The translations under genes and the position numbers were made by a program. 64,000 bases of DNA from Muraenolepis orangiensis (lineage: Eukaryota; Chordata; Actinopteri; Gadiformes; Muraenolepididae), in the NCBI GenBank assembly GCA_027704905.1, contig CM051000.1, positions 14,619,514-14,683,513 on the forward strand. The letters run 5' to 3'. The number at the start of each line of letters is the position of its first letter. Position 1 is the stretch's first letter. The notes beneath the pieces are model-generated. The model saw only the letters and a program-made list of their open reading frames with translations. It made no database searches and was not told where the DNA came from. Positions 51,480-64,000 of the stretch are shown in pieces.

Positions 51480-52640
51480 ATTTCCTTTAACGCCACGCTC
51501 GGCAGTCATTTACATAATTTATGGCACGTACATTCACCGCACCCATCTGGAATGCTTCACTGGCAGCCCAATCCTCTACATCCAGTGAGAGAAACGCTGG
51601 ATCGATGTGCAGCTGTTGCATGCTGAACCAGCAGTCTGGGTTGGCAAGGTCAGCCAAGCTGCTGGTCGGTGAGAGGGTTGGAAACTTCGGCTTGCCGAAG
51701 CCAGTGCCAAAGCGGAGCTGTGGGGCTCACATGGGGAGGTCAGCCAGCTTGTCCTCAAAGATGGTATCTGCCAACTGGCACCTTGGTGCTGAAGAGTGCC
51801 AGGGGCAGCATCTCACCGGTCACCAGGCACTGGAACGGCACCTATGGTGCCGTTCCAGTGCCTTGATTGCTGGGATGTGAAGACCTTTGCCCAATTGCCA
51901 CCTGACTCCTCGATCTGGCGGGTGAAGGCAGCCTGCTGCATTGGTGTGATCTTCAACCGTGTAGCCAGTGACACAAGACTCGGCCGGCTGAGGATGTCAG
52001 ATGGAATGAAGTCTTCTTACGCTTGCGGGTGGGCGTGTTCATCGAGTTGCAATCCTCTTCACTATTGCTTTCCAACCCCACCATGCTGGATGTCGCTGTC
52101 ATCTCCTGCTGCTCTTTGGTCAGGTGTGCCGCAGCAGGGCTGGCCAGGGCTGGCCAGGAAAGCAATGTCCTCCGGATTGCTGATCAGCTGCTCGGCGTTT
52201 GGAGACCACAGCGGGAATGTGGAGTCCAGCCTGTGCTCCATAGCATCCAGTAGTCGAGCTGTAGCCAAATTGGAGCGCATGGCCTGGGAAATGTGGCGCA
52301 ACTTGTTGTTAGCGTCGAAGTGCCACCATCTTGTCGCATGTGATCGCTCACCATTGAGATATTGGCCTTCCCATAAAATGGCCTCACCTGCTTGAAAATG
52401 ACCTTGGCTGCCTGAAACCAAGACAATGCTCCGTTCAAACCTGGTCACTTGGCATGCAGTTGTGCATCACAGTACATTATGCACCGCAAAATCTGGCGAG
52501 CACTTCAGCTTGGCGCAAGTGATGATGGCATCTGCATTGGTGATGCTGACACCCAGACCAAAGACCAGGCTGCGGGTGCTCGGGCGGGAGCCTAAGGGTG
52601 GTGGCGACATCTTGTGAGAGCTGGATCCTTTGGCATTCAC
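51480..52640 (-). pseudogene. Unassigned coding-like sequence nested in the hAT element
   Basis: On the minus strand several pieces read as natural protein: MSGSVNAKGSSSHKMSPPPL (from about 52652), NADAIITCAKLKCSPDFAVH, NNKLRHISQAMRSNLATARL, TFPLWSPNAEQLISNPEDIA, LATRLKITPMQQAAFTRQIE, LADTIFEDKLADLP, PNPDC-type and WFSMQQLHIDPAFLSLDVED followed by WAASEAFQMGAVNVRAINYV. They are separated by stops, frameshifts and a perfect inverted repeat (51825-51863). The family is not recognised. It does not read as hAT transposase or as retroelement pol. It may be the ORF of another transposon or captured sequence. The + strand frame 51796-52395 is its shadow. Confidence 0.4.
51825..51863. repeat. Perfect 18-bp-arm hairpin, 3-nt loop
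   Basis: AGGCACTGGAACGGCACC (51825-51842) is exactly inverted at 51846-51863, with loop TAT. It falls inside the unassigned coding-like segment and breaks its reading. Confidence 0.9.
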
Positions 52641-52712
52641 TGACCCTGACATGCTGCTACATGGGTTTGAAATCTTCTCGCGACCCCCCGACCCTCACTT
52701 TGGGAAACCCTG

Positions 52713-54479
52713 CTCTAATCCACGCACCACACTTTAGGAAGGCTGATTATTTTCTTTTTTTTTTACAGTTCATCTTGACTGTGGGAGAAAAAAAATGTGA
52801 GCGAAGCAGAAGCAGAACTTGACTATTTACAAGACAGTTGAGGCAATTCATCATTACTTACTCCAGGGGCCTCCTTTTATTCAGCTTCATTATCACGCCA
52901 ACCCTGACAAATGTCGTCTCTTACACTCACTGTGTATCTCTCTCTGTCCTCCACAGAACCAGCAGGGAGATTAACACAAAAGAGATACGCGGAAAAAACC
53001 CTGAGAAACAAGCTTATGTTTTAATTATGTTTTTTAAATAATTTTTAACTGTTCTATACAGATGCCTATAAGGCGCCGGCCCCGGTTCTGTCAAATGTGT
53101 GGATGTGATTAGCCCTTCTTTGTTCTGCAGCCTGGCAGGACTTTATTTAGATGGTATCATGATTCCACTGTAATTGCTTTTACCTTCATTACAATGGCCC
53201 TATAACCTTGTGTTCAATTTGTTCAGCTCTCTGTTTTAGCTTTATAGCTTATTATCTTTGGCGGATTATTGCAGAACAAAAAAAAAACTGAATGGCATGG
53301 AGTGGACTTTTGAGGCTTCTCTCTCTGTGGATACTACAGTGTGTCACACAAACCAATCAAATCAAATTACATGGCTTCAAGGCTCAGGGCTATAAGAACA
53401 TGATGTCGATCAGCGACACATTCAGCCACAGGGGTTGAGCTTGAATGTCGTGGAGATTTGACACACAAAATAAGTCATAATATTAATGGCATATTCCACA
53501 CTGCATGTCAATGTCAATATTTTATAATGGAAAAACGCGCTACGCAAAAAAAAAATCTACGTACACACATTCTCTCGACTTAATATCACATTTAAGCATG
53601 CTTGGCCCTGATTCCTGACTGTCCAGTTATTGATGAAAAACAATCCAGTCTTTTATGTATGTTTTCTTCAGCCAAGGATCATTTCGAAAGGCATTATGTG
53701 GTCATGGCAGATTGTAACACCGTCCACGGGACTTTAGACCTCCTGACTGTGCAGTAGAATTGGTACGCGCCTGACCTTGTGGTTATTACTATGGAGATGA
53801 GCACACACAGCATAATCTCCCACTCCCTCTGGTGACGCTGCCGTTAACTCCTTCACGTCAGGAACCGCTCGCCATATCTAGCCTAGTTGGTAGAAGCCTA
53901 CCTGTGTATCCTCTACCGCCGCTGATTAGATTCACATTTGTTTTTTTATTTGTCACATGTCTAAGGTACAGCGTACAATGTACAGTGAAATGATATCACC
54001 AGCTCTGAAGATCTGCTAAATTACAAATGACAAAAAATTACAACATTTACAGAAATGCAAAAATACAAAAATAGAACAATACAGGCGTATTGAATTAAAG
54101 GCGTTGCATCATTTTGTTGATCATGTCATCAATTACATCAATATATCTCCAGTGTATCATTATATGAACCAAACATGTAGATATACAGTCACTAGGGCTG
54201 TTGTCATTAGGCAGATGTATAAAGGTGTCCAACATGCCACTTGTCAGACTACTAAACCATGCGTTTAGGGGTCCTTCACACGTCATATGTGGTGCATTTG
54301 AAATTACCGACTGATTAATTGTGTGTGTAAATTATGGAATGTTATTACTAATGCATGTAGGATTGAATCGTGTGGCTGGGTAAGCTGTATTTATACTGTG
54401 AAAGCTGTATTATGTACATTTGGTACAAATGGTATTGCCATTATATATTAGACCAAAATCTTCAGTAGTGGCAATATTC
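52713..54479. other. Intron 2 sequence with a possible retroposon end
   Basis: No exon recognised. The stretch 53940-54120 (TTTTTTTATTTGTCACATG, ... TACAGTGAAATGATATCACC) has the look of the reverse-complemented 3' end of a fish LINE or SINE; family not assigned. Confidence 0.3.
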
Positions 54480-55060
54480 GTCGACTTCGACAGTATTTCT
54501 TGGCCAAAACTATGGAATTCTAGTAAAAATAGTGGCTGCAATTAAAACTCTCTGCACCAATTCCAGATCAGCAGTTCTTGTAGACGGTAACATCAGCCAA
54601 GTTTTGCAGGGAGATGTCCTCGCGCCATTCCTGTTTTTTATTGTCATTGGTTGGATTATGAAGCATGCCATTAAAGGAGACACAGGGTTCATACTTAAGC
54701 CAAGACAATCAAGAAGACATCCTGAATGCAAACTATTGGATCTCGAGTTTGCAGATGATATTTGTATTCTGGAAAACAATATGACAGCGGCACAAGATCA
54801 GACCAACAAATTGACTATAGTAGCTGCAGAGACTGGTCTCCAAATTAGCATAAATAAAACAGAGGTAATGGTATAATATCAAACCAGAACCTAACATCAC
54901 CATCAATGGCAAGCCATTGAAGTTTGTTGAAGACTTCAAATACCTTGGGTCATATATTACATCCAGTGAACATGATTTTAAGACAAGAAAGGGGAAGGCA
55001 TGGGTAGCCTTCTGGAACTTATTAGAAAATATTTGGAAATCAAATGTACCTCCTGTAAAC
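54480..55060 (+). mobile_element. Non-LTR reverse transcriptase fragment
   Basis: The frame 54532-54876 reads AIKTLCTNSRSAVLVDGNIS, VLQGDVLAPFLFFIVIGWIM, GFILKPRQSRRHP and the catalytic region LEFADDICILENNMTAAQDQ, ending near ETGLQISINKTEVMV. After a frame change it continues as ITINGKPLKFVEDFKYLGSY (about 54898-54960). FADD is the RT active site, and KFVEDFKYLGS the conserved block after it. Upstream endonuclease and downstream parts are missing. The sequence differs from the Rex3-like copy at 1985 and belongs to another LINE lineage, not further assigned. Confidence 0.75.
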
Positions 55061-57428
<2,368 letters not shown>

Positions 57429-57611
57429 TTATTTATTGTTTTAAATAGTGAAGGCAACGATAATGTAAATGATTCACGTGAAAAATAATAAATGCATTGA
57501 TATTAGACCACTTAAGGCAGTGTGAAGTGCAGCAGTAACTACATTTGTGGTCAATAGTCAAATCAGTTGACATGGTTTTTACCTCTTTTAATGTACAATA
57601 TCACTGGTATA

Positions 57612-57790
57612 ACATTAAATTACATTACATTACGTCATTTAGCAGACGCTTTTATCCAAAGTGACTTACAATAGTGTGTTTCAACAAAGGAAGGAAAGAG
57701 AACAACTCGTCACCAGAAGTCAAAAGTGCATTTCATTTCTAACAAGTCTCCAATAACTGAAGCAGTGCTCAGGTAGAAGTCCAATAGTTC
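57612..57790 (-). repeat. Teleost dispersed retroposon tail (copy 3)
   Basis: Begins ATTACATTACATTACG, then TTTAGCAGACGCTTTTATCC and AAAGTGACTTACA, and continues with AACAACTCGTCACCAGAAGT, matching in reverse the copy at 21480-21645. As a retroposon 3' end it is in minus orientation. Confidence 0.7.
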
Positions 57791-58938
57791 ATGCAAAAGT
57801 GTATGGGAAAAGTAATAAAAAATAACCCATTTGGCTGGCCATTTAAGACACTTTAAAGCTATTTAATTTTTTTATTTTTCATAAAATGTATAAATTTATG
57901 TATGTTTCACCCACTGACTTTATTTACCTTTTTTACTGTTGAAATGTAAAATTTCATTTAGAGAACATTGGCGTTAAAGTTTTGATGTCGGGCGTTCATT
58001 ACTATAAAACTTTGGACGTGAGAGAACTCCCCCCTGGGCCAGGCAGTAAACGTTGGTGAACAAACCTATTTCACTTTCAACAACAACAACAATGAAGCCT
58101 GGGGAGACTATAATAACAATGAAAGCACATGCGACTGCAAAAAATGCGACTGCTGAACTTACACAAACCTTAGTCGGCCATGAGCCTCGTGACATAATTG
58201 GTAAAAGCAATACAATGTTTTAATACGCACATGAAATGTGTTTTTTACCCTAATGTCCTATACCATGTCAACATGATACATCGCGCCCATATTTAGAAAT
58301 CGATTACTTCCGAGCCAAGGCTAGTCTGATATTCATTGTGAAATGCAAAAACGTGATTATCTGGATGATCTCATGGTTGCTACACCATCGGCATTGTGGA
58401 TCAAATAAAACCTTAGTCCTTTGGCTACATGAGAAAACACATCTGCTTCAGCTGTGGTGATGTCTCTTGTGTGGGCTATAGCCTTCTTTTTGCAGTTGGC
58501 TGCAGCAAATTGGAGAAATGTTTCAGCATATAAGCGCAAATCCAATGTATATTACACATTTAAACATTACATATGAAAGCTTTTTTATTGCAAGGCATTC
58601 TGGGAGATTTCTCCTAAAACTCGGTTGCAGTGTGTCTCTGAAAACCCTGTTTTGAGGGCCTTGTAGCCCAGTCACTTCACCCTAACCCTCTGTCCCAACA
58701 AGAGGCAGGAGACCCTACCCTGCCTAAGTGTGTGACTGTGAAAGCAATGAGTGCCAGCTGTGTGTGGTGTTAAATCAAAAGCAGGGGGATTGTACAGGGC
58801 TGATTGGAGGGAAAGATTCCACATACACACATCACACAAAATGATTAATACCCCTTGTATGTGATTGTGGAGTATGCGTTCATGCTTAGACGTCACCCAA
58901 CTTCAGGACGCGTCCCCCTCGACAAGTCTTGCACATGT
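57791..58938. other. Intron 2 sequence, nothing recognised
   Basis: No exon or element border is supported. Confidence 0.3.
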
Positions 58939-59193
58939 CAACAACAACAAATCGTGAGGATTGAATCCTCTTTATTGGCCACATACATGTAAACTTACAG
59001 TGAAATGTGTTCTCTGTATTTAACCCATCCTCGTATTAGGAGCAGTGGGCAGCTATTTATACAGCGCCGGGGGAGCAGTCAGGGTTAGGGTGTCTACCTC
59101 AAGGACACCTCGACAGTTTTTGCTAGGAGGAGCCGGGGATCGAACCAGCAACCTTCCGGTTGTGAGGTGACCGCTCTACCTATCTTCCCCGCA
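58939..59193 (-). repeat. tRNA-derived SINE (copy 3)
   Basis: Reverse-oriented, with the AACAACAAC tail at 58939 and the tRNA-like head ending near 59193. The B box (GGTTCGATCCC on the minus strand) is kept near 59137-59147. Closely matches copy 1 at 24322. Confidence 0.85.
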
Positions 59194-59260
59194 GTCTCCC
59201 TGGCCTGGCTCAGTGCCATTGTTCCTCGCCCTTAAGTGACTGATGGTCTGATGGAGCTAT

Positions 59261-61224
<1,964 letters not shown>

Positions 61225-61281
<57 letters not shown>
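61225..61281. repeat. (GT)n microsatellite
   Basis: About 57 bp with a TATATG interruption. Confidence 0.95.
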
Positions 61282-61862
<581 letters not shown>

Positions 61863-62210
61863 GGGGTGGGGAGGGTAATTCATCAGCATTCGTTTGTGCT
61901 GATTTCATGCTGCAGCCTTTCATATTAAGATGCAAACGACGTGTACAGTAAGATGGGGGGGGGGGCTTTCTAAGGGTTGATGTGTTCCCCACCCATTCCT
62001 CTCATCGTTCTTCCTAATATCTGCCTTCCGACCCGCAGGCAGCCGCATGCTTAGCAGGCTAATGGAGCAATGGGGAGTAATGGAGCCCCCCCCCCCCCCC
62101 CTCCCTCCCACCACGTACAAGGGGGAGGCAAAAAAACGTCCATGGCCATGTCGTATTTCCCTTTCCGCTTTCTCACTGTACTCCTTTTTTTTTGGCGGCG
62201 ACCTTTCCAG

Positions 62211-62361
62211 ATGTGGGGAGAGCGGTGTACGCCCCCGAGCACCTCACGGAGAGGGTGGTGCAGCTGTTCAGGAGCAGGACGGAGTTCACCTTCCTGGCCT
62301 CCATCCAGCAGAAGGCCTCCACCTCCGGAGTCGTCTTCTCCATCCACGGGTCGGAGCACAG
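62211..62361 (+). CDS. nell1: nell1-like exon 3
   Basis: The acceptor is CCTTTCCAG|AT and the donor CACAG|GTAACA. With the G from exon 2 it reads DVGRAVYAPEHLTERVVQLF, RSRTEFTFLASIQQK and ASTSGVVFSIHGSEH. This is the next block of the NELL N-terminal laminin-G/thrombospondin-N-like domain, where known NELL1 proteins show a QLFRNKxEFTFLA(T/S)xQQKxSTSGV-type stretch; NELL2 is more different there (T-I-L-V). It enters in phase 1 and leaves in phase 2. 151 nt. The following exons are outside the window. GC content is much higher than the surrounding intron. Confidence 0.88.
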
Positions 62362-64000
62362 GTAACACGCACACACGCCGGACACACAAGTGCTGTTTCT
62401 CTCTTTTGTGTGAGCTTCAAATCAAGGGTTTGTGGACCAGACTTCCTTTAAGGTGTGCAACGGTACAGCTGGATGGAGTAGGGTCTTCTTAAGTCTTGTT
62501 GAAACGGAGCTCTACATGAGAATGAGGCAATGAGAAGCTTGGAGCGCTTCGTCTGAGAGACATTTGATCACTTTTAAGCACATGGTCGTGCTGATTGGTC
62601 TGTGCATCTGCTCTGCATCTACCTGTGGCTCTCCCCCCCCCCTCCTCCCCTGACCTTCCCAACCCCTTAAACAAGTAAAAGGGAAAGGGAAATCATTGAA
62701 TCGATGTTTTCAAACGGATGATTTAGCGTGATGGTAAAGAGGGAGTTGACAAACCTTGCGTACTTTATGTATGTTGCACTTAAGCCCTATAAATCAGAAT
62801 CAGTGTGGGATCATGATTATGCGCTGCTGCCCTGGTTTTAGCACCTTTCTCAGGAATATTTTTTTTCCCGGCAAATAATGCGAATAAAGTGAGTTTTTCC
62901 GCAAAATATATTCTCAGTAAATTAGGTGTGATTTACAGAATGTAATGGCCGTAGGACTTGACTTTAGTGGCAACTGTGAGTTAACCCCCCCTTAGGGAAT
63001 CTATCCCCTTAGGGGATCTATAGGGCAGGTGGCATTGATTCCCCCCCCCCCCCACACACACACACCCCTTCTCCCCTGAATCCTGCTCTTAAAGGTAACC
63101 GCTTTCAGCTGTATACAGAGCCCTGGCAAAGTGACCCGCCATTGGACTAAGTGCACGGTGTCCTTGCTGAATTATAAGTGTGCGCGGCGTGGCTTGTGTG
63201 TGCACCAGTGTGTGTGTGGACATGCACAACACATGTATGGTATATTATCTGCTGAAAAGAGCCCAGCCTCACACTTTAGTCCCTGCTGTGGTACCAAGGT
63301 GACCTTGAGGATGCCACCGCTGTGCCGCTATTCGGTATGTTTCATCCTCCCTCTCTCTGTTTCTCTCTCTGTTTTTCTGTTTCTCTCTCTGTCGCTATCT
63401 GTCTCTCTCTGTCCCTGCCTGTCTCTCTCAGTTTCTCTCTGTCTCTGTCACGATTTCTTTCTCTCTGGTATGTATCTCTCACCTTTTATGTTCCGCCATT
63501 TTCTGTCTTTATTGCTGCACCTATTACTCTTCTTTCTCTCTCTCTCTCACAAACCCACAGACACACACGTACACTCATTACCTGCAGGCATAATTGTTGC
63601 ACAGCAGGCTGGCCAAACAACAGCAAGGCTAATTGAAGCCAACTGACTGTAATCTCCCGCTTAAGGCACCCGAGCAAGGCGACATGGACCATGCGCCACG
63701 TTTAGCTCCAAGGCGTGATCGGACAAAAGCAAATGTTGCAATAAAGTGGCGCTCAATGATACTCTTGACGCACACCAACGGTTCCGATGCATTTAACGGA
63801 GGGATTTGAGTGACCAACTTTGATGTGCTTTGATAACCCCTGTGAACACAACTGGCGCCTCATCACTCAAGAAGCTAGGAAGGACTGCACCGAAAGCATT
63901 ACAGTGTGGGGAGGGGACTCTTGGATATATATAATATATTCTTGAAATGTTCAGCAAATTTGCTGTTCACTCAACATCTGTGTCACCATAAACACAAATA
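62362..64000. other. Start of nell1-like intron 3
   Basis: No further NELL exon is recognised before the window ends. It holds C-runs (about 62631-62642, 63042-63053) and a CTCTCTGTTT-rich tract at 63345-63550. Confidence 0.4.

Larger units (their letters stand above)
49127..52712 (-). mobile_element. hAT transposon (ZBED5-like), with nested insertions
   Basis: The ends are inverted repeats CAGGGGTTCCCAAAC (49127) and, on the other strand, CAGGGTTTCCCAAAG (from 52712). A perfect 8-bp target duplication CTCTAATC lies outside both ends (49119-49126, 52713-52720). The interior encodes a minus-strand hAT transposase of the type found in ZBED5/FAM200-like host proteins, broken into several frames. 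About 1.1 kb of other coding-like sequence (51480-52640) and a roughly 335-bp LTR-like insert (49629-49963) are included. Antisense to the nell1-like gene. Confidence 0.9.

Noticed and set aside
51796..52395. 199-codon + strand frame
   Set aside because: The minus strand reads as more natural protein in several pieces over the same bases. The + frame has Cys/Trp-rich, unfamiliar content.
62051..62389. 112-codon minus-strand frame across exon 3
   Set aside because: It overlaps the well-supported + strand NELL exon and a C-run; a shadow frame.

Overview
The window is vertebrate nuclear DNA, almost certainly from a teleost fish. There are no bacterial-style gene clusters. Coding sequence sits in short exons with GT/AG borders. 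The background is AT-rich and full of transposable elements typical of fish: Rex3-like non-LTR, Ty3/Gypsy, hAT, Harbinger-like, tRNA-derived SINEs and (GT)n microsatellites up to about 200 bp. The species cannot be fixed from sequence alone.

The only host gene I can support is the 5' end of a NELL-family gene on the + strand, best match nell1. Exon 1 (signal peptide) begins at ATG 40320, exon 2 is 40829-40957 and exon 3 is 62211-62361. Intron 1 is 460 bp and intron 2 is about 21.3 kb. The three exons join in compatible phases and read into the N-terminal secreted laminin-G/thrombospondin-N-like domain. The rest of the gene lies beyond 64000.

Bases 1-40140 look intergenic. In order they hold: a LINE tail; a 5'-truncated Rex3-like LINE (1985-2874); a Harbinger-like element (7703-10544, TSD TAC); a hAT remnant beginning 12 bp later (10556); an unusual 4.4-kb DNA transposon (14078-18459) with an 11-13 bp target duplication and a broken multi-exon minus-strand gene; a shortened chromodomain Ty3/Gypsy copy (18474-about 20160); an 814-bp non-autonomous hAT (20378-21191, TSD AACAAGAT); a second hAT with a SINE nested inside it (23723-24671, TSD TTATATAC); a near-identical 2.52-kb tandem duplication (27238-32281); and a CpG-rich element with inverted ends (35609-36368).

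Intron 2 of the nell1-like gene holds a complete but decayed Ty3/Gypsy retrotransposon on the minus strand (41738-45962, both LTRs, TSD CCCAC, Leu-tRNA type primer site). It also holds a ZBED5-like hAT transposon (49127-52712, TSD CTCTAATC) with nested sequence, a second non-LTR reverse transcriptase fragment (about 54480-55060), another SINE and several very long microsatellites. One of these, about 198 bp of (GT)n, begins only six bases into intron 2. All TE coding regions seen carry stops, frameshifts, truncation or lost catalytic residues, so none looks active in this copy.
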